Of a stretch of DNA of 51,394 nucleotides, positions 34,032-42,338 are shown piece by piece. The position numbers and the translations under genes were made by a program. Numbering within the stretch: the stretch's first letter is position 1; each line of letters begins with the position of its first letter. This DNA is from Spirochaetae bacterium HGW-Spirochaetae-2 (GTDB lineage Bacteria; Spirochaetota; Spirochaetia; Sphaerochaetales; Sphaerochaetaceae), in NCBI GenBank assembly GCA_002839355.1, contig PGXW01000020.1, positions 1-51,394 of the forward strand. Direction: 5' to 3'. The notes beneath the pieces are model-generated. The model did not search any database, was not told the DNA's origin, and worked only from the letters and a program-made list of their open reading frames with translations.

Positions 34032-35311
34032 ATTTTACCTGGATGATCGTGTTCATCTTTGTCGCGGTGTTCCTCGAAGTTCCGGTCGCTTTCTCGTTCA
34101 TCTTCGGAACGGTGGTGTACCTGATTATCGGCGATGTCTTCCCCATCACGGTGGTAGCCGGTCGTCTCGGACCCGGACTCGACAGTTTCCCGTTGTTGGC
34201 CCTGCCATTGTTCGTCTTTGCCGGGAACCTGCTGGGTGGCAGTGGCATAGCCAAGAGGATATTCGGATTTGCCAACAGTGCGGTCGGACATATTCCCGGC
34301 GGACTGGGACATGTGAACGTACTTTCCAGCATCGTGTTCGCGGGCATGTCGGGAGTGGCCATGGCTGATGCCGCAGGTCTGGGAAAGATCGAGATGGAGG
34401 AGATGCAGCGCCACGGGTACCCGATACCGTTTTCGGCTGCCATCACCGCCGCATCCGCAACCATCGGTCCGATCATCCCTCCAAGCGGGCAAATGGTGAT
34501 CATTGCGGTTCTCGCCAACATAGCGTTGGACAAGTTGTTCCTCGCGGGGTTTATCCCGGGGCTCATGTTGGGCGGGTTTCTCATGGTGACCATCTATATC
34601 ATGGTACGCACGGGGAGGGTGAACGTCTCGGTATTGCCCAAGGAACCCCTGTCTGTCAGGTTGTCCAATTTCGTCAAGGCGGCTCCGGCACTGGCAGTCC
34701 CGATCTTCCTGATTGTCGGATTGGTCACCGGGGTGGCTACCCCTACCGAACTAGGTGCGTTGACTTGTCTGTTCGCCATCATCCTGGGGTTTGTCTACAA
34801 GGACCTGACCTGGCGTTCCTTCTTCGGTTGTGCCATGGAGTCCGCCAAGACCACCGGCATCCTGGGGATGCTGCTTCTGGTTGCCAATCCCTTCACCTGG
34901 CTCATGGGTGTGGGCAATGTGGGAATGCAATTGCAGGTTTTCATGATGGAGCTCACCACCAACCCGATAGTATTTTTGTTGTTGGCCAATGTGGTGCTGC
35001 TGATCGCGGGGATGTTGATGGAAACCACGGTGGTCGTATTGATCGCGGCACCGATCATGTTTCCCATAGCCGCAAGCTACGGTATCGATTCGATTCACTT
35101 TGCCATGGTGCTGCTGATCAACCTGCTCATGGGTACGCTTACTCCGCCATTCGGTTCGCTGCTGTTCGTCATGATGAACCAGACGAAGCTCACCCTTGCA
35201 CAGATGTTCCGGGCAGTCGCGCCGTTCTATTTCCCGTACCTGGCGTTCTTGCTGTTGATCACATTCGTGCCGTCGATCACAACGTTCGTTCCGCGTCTCT
35301 TCGGGGCGTGA
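34028..35311 (+). CDS. TRAP transporter large permease (DctM family)
   Basis: This 427-residue polytopic protein shows LGPGLDSFPLLALPLFVFAG, GMSGVAMADAAGLGKIEMEE, IIPPSGQMVIIA and MGTLTPPFGSLLFV, all DctM landmarks. It forms the channel with the overlapping DctQ. A 37-base gap leads to the DctP gene, so here the order is Q-M-P, the third different arrangement in this window. Confidence 0.92.
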   Translation: MNFTWMIVFIFVAVFLEVPVAFSFIFGTVVYLIIGDVFPITVVAGRLGPGLDSFPLLALPLFVFAGNLLGGSGIAKRIFGFANSAVGHIPGGLGHVNVLSSIVFAGMSGVAMADAAGLGKIEMEEMQRHGYPIPFSAAITAASATIGPIIPPSGQMVIIAVLANIALDKLFLAGFIPGLMLGGFLMVTIYIMVRTGRVNVSVLPKEPLSVRLSNFVKAAPALAVPIFLIVGLVTGVATPTELGALTCLFAIILGFVYKDLTWRSFFGCAMESAKTTGILGMLLLVANPFTWLMGVGNVGMQLQVFMMELTTNPIVFLLLANVVLLIAGMLMETTVVVLIAAPIMFPIAASYGIDSIHFAMVLLINLLMGTLTPPFGSLLFVMMNQTKLTLAQMFRAVAPFYFPYLAFLLLITFVPSITTFVPRLFGA

Positions 35312-35348
35312 CCCCGTTATGCATATGCATCTTTTCAAGGAGGAATAT

Positions 35349-36347
35349 ATGAAAAGGATTTCTGTAGTACTGTTGATGCTCGTTTTGGTTACGGGCATGG
35401 TGTTCGCCGCCGCTTCAGCCGAGCAGCAGCAGGCCAAGACCATCACATTGGCAACTGGTGATGCCATCGGTTCATTGCGCAACCTCGCAGGCGAATATTT
35501 CAAGGCCGAGATCGAGAAGCGACCCGAATTGAATCTCAAGGTGAATCATGTGCAGGGTGCGGTTATCGGAACAGCCAGCCAGATCATGGACCAGGTGGTC
35601 GAAGGCAGTGTCCATCTCTTTGGCAACGATATCGCTTGGATTGTTCCCTATAATCCTGATTTCCAACCGATCAGTTTCGGTTTCATGTATCGCGATGTCG
35701 ACCACATGAATGCCTACTTCAAGAGCCGTGTGTTCCTTGACCTTGCCGACAAGGTTGCCCAGGACAGTGGTATGCGTATAATCGCTCCCGTTCCCATGGC
35801 TTCCCGCATGTTCTTCTCGGTCAAGCCGCTCACAACCGTGCAGGATTTCAAGGGCTTGAAGGTACGTGCTCCCGGGCTCGAGATGTTCGTGAAATCGTAT
35901 GAGGCCTACGGAGCCAGTCCGACCACTGTCGCTTGGAACGAGATTTTCCTTGCGCTCAAGACCAAGTTGGTTGAGGCTGCACATGGTCCGGTGGCCGACG
36001 TGATTGCCAACAAGTGGCATCTTGCCGCTCCCTATATCACCCGCACCGAAGACATGTACGCGGCAAACGCCTGGTATGTGAACGAACCGTTCTGGAAGGC
36101 TTTGAGCGATGCCCAGCGCAAGGGTATTCAGGAGGCGTTGGATGCAACCAACGTGTGGTCTTTCGAGCAGTCGAAGGCTTCGGAACAAAGTCTGATCGAT
36201 CAGATGGTATCCGAGGGAGCGATATACAACAGCTCGTTCGCCGACCGCGAGGCATTGCGTTCCCAGGCGATCGATGCGGTCAAGAAACTTGAGGCTTCCG
36301 GCAAATGGTCGTCGGGATTGGTGGACGCAATCCAGGCTATTAAATAA
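35349..36347 (+). CDS. TRAP transporter solute-binding protein (DctP family)
   Basis: This 332-residue protein has a signal peptide MKRISVVLLMLVLVTGMVFA. Segments typical of DctP are EGSVHLFGND, FKGLKVRAPGLEMFVKSYEA (with the substrate-binding Arg) and AWNEIFLALKTKLVEAAHGP, where the usual GVVDG is altered to KLVEA. AAGGAGGAA precedes the ATG. It ends the isomerase/TRAP operon and is followed by a terminator-like hairpin. Confidence 0.9.
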   Translation: MKRISVVLLMLVLVTGMVFAAASAEQQQAKTITLATGDAIGSLRNLAGEYFKAEIEKRPELNLKVNHVQGAVIGTASQIMDQVVEGSVHLFGNDIAWIVPYNPDFQPISFGFMYRDVDHMNAYFKSRVFLDLADKVAQDSGMRIIAPVPMASRMFFSVKPLTTVQDFKGLKVRAPGLEMFVKSYEAYGASPTTVAWNEIFLALKTKLVEAAHGPVADVIANKWHLAAPYITRTEDMYAANAWYVNEPFWKALSDAQRKGIQEALDATNVWSFEQSKASEQSLIDQMVSEGAIYNSSFADREALRSQAIDAVKKLEASGKWSSGLVDAIQAIK

Positions 36348-36371
36348 CCGGTTGACGATACGCAGCAACTT

Positions 36372-36402
36372 TGGGCTGTCGCGGGTAACACCGGGCAGCC
36401 CA
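36372..36402 (+). terminator. Terminator-like hairpin after the isomerase/TRAP operon
   Basis: TGGGCTG (36372-36378) pairs with CAGCCCA (36396-36402) across a 17-base loop, followed by TTTTC. It lies 25 bases after the dctP stop and 10 bases before repeat copy 8. Confidence 0.6.
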
Positions 36403-36411
36403 TTTTCAATC

Positions 36412-36540
36412 GTGCCTGGCACCAATCTTCAATTTTGCATACAAAAACGAAAATACGTACCCCTTTGAAGTGCTTTGGGCACGGAGAATTTACCTGAAAG
36501 CTCGAATTTGTATACAAAAACGTAAACGCGTACCTGGCAC
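36412..36540. repeat. Palindromic gene-end repeat, copy 8 (long class, 129 bp)
   Basis: GTGCCTGGCACC (36412-36423) and a first core TTTTGCATACAAAA are followed by a 50-base middle, a second core TTTGTATACAAAAA and GTACCTGGCAC (36530-36540). The stretch 36438-36531 (94 bases) is identical to 37565-37658 in copy 9. The following 36541-36766 shows no gene or clear signal apart from the upstream region of the phosphatase gene. Confidence 0.9.
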
Positions 36541-36766
36541 TTCACCATTGACAAGCGTAGTTGCGTTACCTATCATGGATATTGAAGTGGTCTCCATTTG
36601 TATGTGGCAGCCAGTATATGGCGGTATGGAAGTATCGCGGTATGCACGGTGAATCCACGGTATGCAAACTTGGAGGCCACTTCCTCGTATACGTCTGATC
36701 AGGCGCATGGGACGGTGCCAGCGATCGGGCATTGCCAAGCAAGAACAAGTGGAGGGGACAGCTGGT

Positions 36767-37558
36767 ATGGAGAACAGGGGAATCGAGCGCCGTCTGCAAG
36801 CCGCAATTGAAGCCGCACGTCTTGCAGGTGCATTGTTGGTCGCAGGCCCGAGCGACGGATTGCGAACGGAATCCAAAGGGAAAAGTGATTTTGTCACCGC
36901 CATGGACCTCGCTTCTGAGCAACTGGTCAAATCGTATCTGCACGAGCGATTTCCCAAGGACAACTTCCTTGGCGAGGAAACCGGCTATGAATGCCACGGG
37001 GACGGCGGAACCTGGGTGATCGACCCCATCGACGGAACCACCAACTATATCCATGGATTGTTCGGCTATACCATCAGCATCGCCTACGAGGAAACGTCCC
37101 CCGAGCCGTTGTTGGGCGTCGTGTACGTCCCCGAAATCCAGGAGTTGTTCCATGCAATCCAGGGAGGTGGGGCATTCTGCCAGGGCGTGGCTATACGCTG
37201 TTCGGAGGAGTCAGTTCCGGGTGATGCCGTGGCGATAGTCTCCCCGCCCATGCGCTACCCGGCCCGCATGTCCCGATATTTCAACCTGTATGAAGACATC
37301 TGCCCCCTGGTCGGGGAACTGCGCGACTACGGGTCGGCCGCACTCCATATGTGTCTGGTGGCCGCGGGGCGTGCGGAAGCCTTCATCGAATTCGGATTGA
37401 AATACCATGATATAGCAGCCGGCACCGTGATCCTCAAGGAAGCCGGCGGTCGGATGGCTCCCATCGAACAACACACCGAAGGATGGACGGGCGACATTAT
37501 CGCAACCAACGAACAGTTGCACCAATGGTTCACCGAACGTACCTGGCACCATTATTAA
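36767..37558 (+). CDS. Inositol-monophosphatase-family phosphatase
   Basis: This 263-residue protein has the IMPase metal motifs LGEETG near residue 65, DPIDGTTNYIHG near 84, and YHDIAAGTVILKEAGG near 210. Such enzymes hydrolyse phosphate from inositol phosphate, sugar phosphates, fructose bisphosphate or PAP. GGAGGGG at 36751-36757 supports the ATG at 36767. The last residues (TWHHY) and stop codon are encoded by repeat copy 9. Two nearly identical long repeats flank the gene in the same orientation, making it a possible mobile or duplicable unit. No direct operon partner is seen. Confidence 0.85.
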   Translation: MENRGIERRLQAAIEAARLAGALLVAGPSDGLRTESKGKSDFVTAMDLASEQLVKSYLHERFPKDNFLGEETGYECHGDGGTWVIDPIDGTTNYIHGLFGYTISIAYEETSPEPLLGVVYVPEIQELFHAIQGGGAFCQGVAIRCSEESVPGDAVAIVSPPMRYPARMSRYFNLYEDICPLVGELRDYGSAALHMCLVAAGRAEAFIEFGLKYHDIAAGTVILKEAGGRMAPIEQHTEGWTGDIIATNEQLHQWFTERTWHHY

Positions 37559-37667
37559 ATTTTACATACAAAAACGAAAATACGTACCCCTTTGAAGTGC
37601 TTTGGGCACGGAGAATTTACCTGAAAGCTCGAATTTGTATACAAAAACGTAAACGCGTGCCAGGCAC
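37539..37667. repeat. Palindromic gene-end repeat, copy 9 (long class, 129 bp)
   Basis: GTACCTGGCACC (37539-37550), two cores and GTGCCAGGCAC (37657-37667) make 129 bp, with a 94-base stretch identical to copy 8. It provides the end of the phosphatase gene and lies 12 bases from the convergent GlcD stop codon. Confidence 0.9.
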
Positions 37668-37678
37668 TTGCTATAGCA

Positions 37679-39112
37679 CTATACGATTTTCCCCGGGTTC
37701 AGTATGCCCTGCGGATCGAACGCCCGTTTGATCGCCTGCATGAGGCGGATCGTCGGCTCTTGCTCCGATGAAGCCAGGTACCGCATCTTCGCAAACCCGA
37801 TACCATGCTCGCCCGATACTTTGCCACCGATAGCATGCGCGCGGTCGTACATCGCCGCGAACACCGCCTCGACCCGGGTGGTCCACGTGGCTTCGTCCAA
37901 GTCATCGCGCAACGCATAGATATGGAGGTTCCCATCGCCGGCATGCCCGAAACTCATCAGACGCAGACCGTGTTTCGCCTGCAGTTCGTAGCTGAACGTT
38001 ATGAAGGAGGCGACCTCGTTGCGGGGCACCACGACATCGCATTCGTCGATCATCGAGGTGGAGGCTTTGATCGCCTCGAGGAACGTGCCGCGGGTACTCC
38101 ACACCGAAAGCTGGCGCTCGGGGGTATCGGCCAAGAACGCATCGATTGCACCGTGGCCCAAAGCGACCTGGGCGATTTCATCGACCGACTCGTCGACAAT
38201 CCTTCGCGTCGGCCCATCGCAGGAAACCAGCAGGTAGGCATCGGCGGAATTGTCGGGAAACGGTCTTCCCAGGTATTCGGAAGCCGCCTCGATGACCTCG
38301 CGTTGCATGAATTCGACAGCCGTCGGCACCTGGCGCACCTTCAGGATCGCCGGAACCGCTGAGATCGCCGCACCCAGATCCGGGAACGGAATGAGCAGCG
38401 AAACGGTCACCTTGGGTTGCCCGATGAGCTTCAACGTCGCCTTGGTGATGATTCCCAATGTCCCCTCGGACCCGATCATCAGATCCTTGATGCTGTAGCC
38501 CGACGAGTTCTTGGCGACCTTGCCACCGACCTCGACCACCTCCCCTGAAGCCAACACCACCTCGAGCGAGCGCACATAGTCACGGGTCACCCCGTATTTC
38601 ACCGCACGCATCCCGCCGGCATTGGTACTGATATTCCCCCCGATCGTCGCGCTCTTCTCCCCTGGATCGGGTGGATAGAACAAGCCGGTCGGAGCCAGGT
38701 ACTCGGCGATCTCCATGAGCAGCACCCCCGGCTCAACGGTAAGGAGCATATTCTCCACGTCGAGTTCGAGGAACTTGTTCATCTTCTGCAAGGATAGCAT
38801 GATGCCCCCATGCAACGAAACTGCCCCGCCGACAAGCCCGGTACCTTGGCCACGGGCTGTCACCGCGATCCCTTTTGCAGAAGCATAGCGCATGATCGCA
38901 GAGATCTCTGCGGTGGAGACCGCTTCGATGAGCACTTCTGGAGCATGTACAAGGGTGTGCAGCTCGTCATGGGAATAATCCTCATGGATGGCGTTGCCGA
39001 CGATGATCCGCTTGGGGTCGTCGACCAACGCACGCAGGTGCTCGATGTCGTGGCTTTCCAGCGTGCGCAACGCTAGGTTTCCGGTATTTGTTGTAACAGG
39101 TGTATCTGGCAT
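37679..39112 (-). CDS. lctD: FAD-linked lactate/glycolate dehydrogenase subunit (GlcD/LctD type)
   Basis: This 477-residue protein belongs to the FAD-binding oxidase/GlcD family. Flavin-binding segments include TARGQGTGLVGGAVS near residue 75 and ATIGGNISTNAGGMRAVKYG near 130; the C-terminus carries HAGDGNLHIY and SGEHGIGFAKM. Together with EtfB and EtfA just upstream it matches the Acetobacterium LctBCD complex, in which lactate oxidation by NAD is driven by co-oxidation of reduced ferredoxin (electron confurcation). The ATG at 39112 is one base after the EtfA stop (TGACATG) with GGGGAGG upstream. A different 2-hydroxy acid remains possible. Confidence 0.85.
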   Translation of the reverse strand: MPDTPVTTNTGNLALRTLESHDIEHLRALVDDPKRIIVGNAIHEDYSHDELHTLVHAPEVLIEAVSTAEISAIMRYASAKGIAVTARGQGTGLVGGAVSLHGGIMLSLQKMNKFLELDVENMLLTVEPGVLLMEIAEYLAPTGLFYPPDPGEKSATIGGNISTNAGGMRAVKYGVTRDYVRSLEVVLASGEVVEVGGKVAKNSSGYSIKDLMIGSEGTLGIITKATLKLIGQPKVTVSLLIPFPDLGAAISAVPAILKVRQVPTAVEFMQREVIEAASEYLGRPFPDNSADAYLLVSCDGPTRRIVDESVDEIAQVALGHGAIDAFLADTPERQLSVWSTRGTFLEAIKASTSMIDECDVVVPRNEVASFITFSYELQAKHGLRLMSFGHAGDGNLHIYALRDDLDEATWTTRVEAVFAAMYDRAHAIGGKVSGEHGIGFAKMRYLASSEQEPTIRLMQAIKRAFDPQGILNPGKIV

Positions 39113-39113
39113 G

Positions 39114-40346
39114 TCAGGACCTCCCCATGGGTGATGCGTTGGCGCTGGTGGCAACACGCTGGCTGTCGGACGCTATCCGCTCCAAAAGCGCGGGAACTAT
39201 GTCGAATATATCCCCGACAATACCGATATGGGCAGTCTTGAAGATGGGTGCATCCGTATCGGTGTTGATGGCTATGATGCGGTCCGAGCTTTTCATGCCG
39301 GCCGAGAACTGCACGGAGCCGGAGACTCCGCAGGTGATGATCAGCTTGGGTTTGACCGTTCTGCCCGACAATCCGATCTGCTTGCGCGGGTCCATCCACC
39401 CGTTCTCGACGAGGGGACGGGTGCATGCGATCTGCCCACCCAATGCAACGGCGAGTTGTTCGAAGAGACCGATGGCCGATTCCTTGCCGATGCCTTTTCC
39501 AATGGCTACGATCACCTGCGCATCCTCGATGAAGATTCCTGCGCCCTTGGGAATTTGGGATAGGACGCGGATCGCACTGACCAGCTTTTGCGGAGGCAAC
39601 GAACGAGATTCGACAGTACCCCGCTTGGAGTTCTTGTGGGCAGTTTCGAATATCTTGTAGCGTACGGTGGCGAATTGGGGGCGATGGTTCGGCGTGCGGA
39701 TATGGGCCATGATATTCCCCCCGAATGCCGGACGTATCTGGTCAAGGTCGGCTTGTTGCTGGATATCGAGGACCGTACAATCGGCGGTGAGTCCGGTATG
39801 CACGCGGGCCGCGGTACGGGGAGCCAGTGTCCTGCCGTTGTTCGTTCCCCCCACCAGCACCACTGCCGGATGCAGGTGTCCGATCGCATCCTCGAGTGCC
39901 GCGGTATAGGGCTCGATCCTGAAATCGGCGAACGCGGGGTCCTCATAGGCAAGGATCCTGTCGATGCCGTACGTGAGCAATTCACCCGTGACCATCGTCA
40001 AGGCATCACCCGCAACCATTGCGAAGACCGGTTGTCCGCACTTCGCACCAAGTTCGTGCGCCTTGCCGACCATCTCCAGCGATACCGGGTGGATATGGTT
40101 TCCGTGCTGTTCGATGTATACCAGGATTCCCTTCCAGCGGGTCTTGTCGATAAGTTCACGATTTTCGGCGGTTTCCTGCAACTCGAATACACCGTGCGGA
40201 CCTTTTTTTACGCACAGCAGGCACATGCGGCAGCCCGAGGTGATTTGCACATCGTCGTCGATCTCCACTATCGCTCCGAACGGGCACAGCTTGGGCATGC
40301 CGGCCGGGTCGGTTATCAGTTCGTTGTGTACCACTATGGTTTTCAT
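39114..40346 (-). CDS. lctC: Electron-transfer flavoprotein alpha subunit with ferredoxin-like N-terminus (LctC type)
   Basis: This 410-residue EtfA has an N-terminal extension (about 70 residues) with cysteines in KLCPFGAI and GCRMCLLC, able to hold one 4Fe-4S cluster, as in LctC. The FAD domain shows CGVSGSVQFSAGMKSSDRI and AINTDTDAPIF near the C-terminus. The start ATG overlaps the EtfB stop by one base (TGATG). The extra cluster is the hallmark of EtfA proteins that take electrons from ferredoxin in bifurcating complexes. Confidence 0.88.
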   Translation of the reverse strand: MKTIVVHNELITDPAGMPKLCPFGAIVEIDDDVQITSGCRMCLLCVKKGPHGVFELQETAENRELIDKTRWKGILVYIEQHGNHIHPVSLEMVGKAHELGAKCGQPVFAMVAGDALTMVTGELLTYGIDRILAYEDPAFADFRIEPYTAALEDAIGHLHPAVVLVGGTNNGRTLAPRTAARVHTGLTADCTVLDIQQQADLDQIRPAFGGNIMAHIRTPNHRPQFATVRYKIFETAHKNSKRGTVESRSLPPQKLVSAIRVLSQIPKGAGIFIEDAQVIVAIGKGIGKESAIGLFEQLAVALGGQIACTRPLVENGWMDPRKQIGLSGRTVKPKLIITCGVSGSVQFSAGMKSSDRIIAINTDTDAPIFKTAHIGIVGDIFDIVPALLERIASDSQRVATSANASPMGRS

Positions 40347-41140
40347 CACGCCAACTCCTGCAGGAACTTTTCTTTCTGAAGATACTCGTAGAGCCGTCCG
40401 GGGATATCCACGCCGGTCCACAAAGCGAAATCGGTGTTGCTTTCGGGCGGGAATATCTTGACGACTTGGGTGGGTGAGCCTTCAAGTCCATAATGGGTTC
40501 GGTCAGTATCGGGTAGGTCGGCCAGGGTGATGCGTCGCACCTGCCGTTTCTCCGTCTGCTTCATGCGCACATACGAGGGCAATCTCGGTTGATGGATGTC
40601 CTTGTCCACCGCGATCAATGCGGGCAGTTCGACACGGACGGTCATCAGCGTGGTACCCGTGTCGCTCGTCGCCGTTATCGAGGTTTCTGAGATCTCGAGC
40701 AATTGCTGTACTGCCGCGACACAGGGGATGCCGAGAAATTCGCTGACTTCCGCTCCGACCTGCCCAGTGTCGCCGTCGGTTGTCTGCTTGCCGGTGATGA
40801 TCAGGTCCACCTGTCCGAGTGTCCGTATGGCCTGCGAGAGGGCATGGGAGGTGGCCAGCACATCGGAACCGGCAAAGGCCCGGTCGGTGAGCAGGTATCC
40901 TTCGTCGAATCCCATGGCGAATGCTTCACGGACAACCGCTTCGGCTTGCGGGGGTCCCATCGTCAAGGCGATGGTCTTTCCACCGTGGGTTTGGGAAATC
41001 CGCAGGGCTGTCTCCAACGCGTACAGGTCGTAGGGGTTCATCTTCGTTTCCCCCGATTCGCGTTGTATGACGCCGGTTTTCGGGTCCAGCGCCACTTCCG
41101 ACGTCAGCGGAACTTGCTTGATCAGCGCGACAATAGTCAT
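40346..41140 (-). CDS. lctB: Electron-transfer flavoprotein beta subunit (LctB type)
   Basis: This 264-residue EtfB begins MTIVALIKQVPLTSEVALDP and contains MNPYDLYALETAL near residue 37 and the nucleotide-binding segment ITGKQTTDGDTGQVGAEVSE near 115, which in bifurcating forms binds FAD rather than AMP. I chose the ATG at 41140 because GGAGG stands five bases upstream; the GTG at 41152 is less likely. It is first in the operon behind a divergent promoter region shared with a FadR-type regulator. Confidence 0.9.
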   Translation of the reverse strand: MTIVALIKQVPLTSEVALDPKTGVIQRESGETKMNPYDLYALETALRISQTHGGKTIALTMGPPQAEAVVREAFAMGFDEGYLLTDRAFAGSDVLATSHALSQAIRTLGQVDLIITGKQTTDGDTGQVGAEVSEFLGIPCVAAVQQLLEISETSITATSDTGTTLMTVRVELPALIAVDKDIHQPRLPSYVRMKQTEKRQVRRITLADLPDTDRTHYGLEGSPTQVVKIFPPESNTDFALWTGVDIPGRLYEYLQKEKFLQELA

Positions 41141-41184
41141 GGGCACCTCCACGTATCCAGTACATGCATCACGTACCAGGTTCC

Positions 41185-41236
41185 ACTGTACGGGACGATT
41201 GGAGACCTGTCAACTGGTAATACCAGTTACTATAGT
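41185..41236. promoter_or_regulatory. Divergent etfBA-glcD/regulator promoter with perfect palindromic operator
   Basis: AACTGGTAATACCAGTT (41212-41228) is a perfect 17-bp palindrome whose centre fits TNGTNNNACNA of FadR-type regulators. On the minus strand TTGACA (complement of 41208-41213), 17 bases and TACAGT (complement of 41185-41190) give a near-ideal promoter for etfB. On the plus strand TATAGT (41231-41236) may be the -10 of the regulator gene. The operator overlaps both. Confidence 0.75.
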
Positions 41237-41292
41237 TGGAAAAGTATGCCCGGTTGTTGTTATTCTCGTTTTCCTCTGCTACAATTCCCCCA

Positions 41293-42015
41293 ATGGAAGA
41301 GCACAAGTCGAATACCAGTTTCAAACCCATAGCCACCCGCAAGATATACCAATATATCCTCGAGCAGTTCGTGCACCTGGTAAGTACCGGCGTCCTCAAG
41401 CCCGGCGACAAGATCCCCTCCGAACGCGAACTCGCCGAATCGTTCAAGGTTTCCCGTCCGTCGGTGCGCGAAGCATTGCGGGTGCTGGAGATCATCGGCT
41501 TGATCGATATCCAACCCGGGGGCGGAGCATACCTGAAGGAGATGGAGTTGGGGCCGTTCATCTCGGTCGTCGCTCCGCTCATGTTTTCCCGGGACCGGTT
41601 CGACCTCGAGCTCCTGGAGTTCCGCGAGTTGATCGAGATCCGCGCGATCGAACTATTGCCAAACCCCTTGTCGGCCGAGGCCTTGGAACCGATGGGTCGT
41701 GCTATCGGGGAGATGCGCCGGGCTTTGCAGGACAACGATGTCGAGGCGGGGGCGCTCGCCGACATCCAGTTCCACCGTTCGTTGTTGCTCGCATCGAACA
41801 GCTTCATCCTCCAAAAGGTGTTGGAACTGGTTGTTTCCCTTTTCGAACATGCGGTGCGCGGTGGGCGTTCGGTCGTGCTGGAGAAGCAGGAGGATGCCGC
41901 CCAGCTGCTGCATGACCACGAACGCATCTACCGGGAACTGGCCAGCGGCAACACCGACCAAGCCAAGAAGCTGCTCTCCTCGCACCTGATGATGGTACGT
42001 AGGTACCTCCGGTAA
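41293..42015 (+). CDS. GntR/FadR-subfamily regulator, LctA-like
   Basis: This 240-residue protein has a winged helix (residues about 12-80; KIPSERELAESFKVSRPSV, REALRVLEIIGLIDIQPGGG) and an FCD domain (about 95-230; ELLEFRELIEIRAIELL, FHRSLLLASNSFIL, HERIYREL). FCD proteins of this kind (LldR, LctA) sense lactate or similar hydroxy acids. It stands divergent from etfBA-glcD, with the palindromic operator between them. I chose the ATG at 41293, although no clear ribosome binding site precedes it. The TAA stop is directly joined to repeat copy 10. Confidence 0.88.
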   Translation: MEEHKSNTSFKPIATRKIYQYILEQFVHLVSTGVLKPGDKIPSERELAESFKVSRPSVREALRVLEIIGLIDIQPGGGAYLKEMELGPFISVVAPLMFSRDRFDLELLEFRELIEIRAIELLPNPLSAEALEPMGRAIGEMRRALQDNDVEAGALADIQFHRSLLLASNSFILQKVLELVVSLFEHAVRGGRSVVLEKQEDAAQLLHDHERIYRELASGNTDQAKKLLSSHLMMVRRYLR

Positions 42016-42144
42016 GTACCTGGTACCACTTTTCAATTTTGCATACAAAAACGAAATCACGTACCCCTAAGCTGTGCTCTGGGCACGGTATATCTTCCTA
42101 GACACTTGAATTTGTATACAAAAACGAAAACACGTACCAGGTAC
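42016..42144. repeat. Palindromic gene-end repeat, copy 10 (long class, 129 bp)
   Basis: GTACCTGGTACC starts on the base after the regulator stop codon TAA (42013-42015), and GTACCAGGTAC ends at 42144. Two cores, TTTTGCATACAAAA and TTTGTATACAAAAA, lie about 20-40 bases from the ends. The middle shares the GTGC-N5-GGGCACGG module with copies 8 and 9 and the right end with copy 11. Confidence 0.9.
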
Positions 42145-42266
42145 GTACCTTTGGTATACATTCGGTGGGTACCCGACTACCCACTTTTTCCTTCTCTTGA
42201 TCCAGACGTCTCCATGCCAGATGCGAAATTTTCCACGCAAAGCGGAAATCCATGCTACGTTGGCAA

Positions 42267-42283
42267 TTGGCACGCTTTGTGCA
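42267..42283 (+). promoter_or_regulatory. Sigma-54 promoter of the ABC sugar operon
   Basis: TTGGCACGCTTTGTGCA fits YTGGCACG-N4-TTGCW with one mismatch, and GG (42269-42270) and GC (42281-42282) are separated by the required ten bases. It lies 56 bases before the binding-protein start codon. A sigma-54-dependent response regulator is encoded at the end of the same operon. I saw no convincing upstream activator sites; an AGACGTCT palindrome at 42204-42211 is a weak candidate. Confidence 0.75.
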
Positions 42284-42338
42284 ATGTGATGGACGGTTGT
42301 CAACCTGTTTCTGTTCTCATCACAAAAAGGAGCATGTC

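Noticed and set aside
41171-41183. Possible twelfth repeat copy near the etfB start (ACGTACCAGGTTCC)
   Set aside because: Only one imperfect outer arm is present with no core or second arm, so it is at most a remnant.
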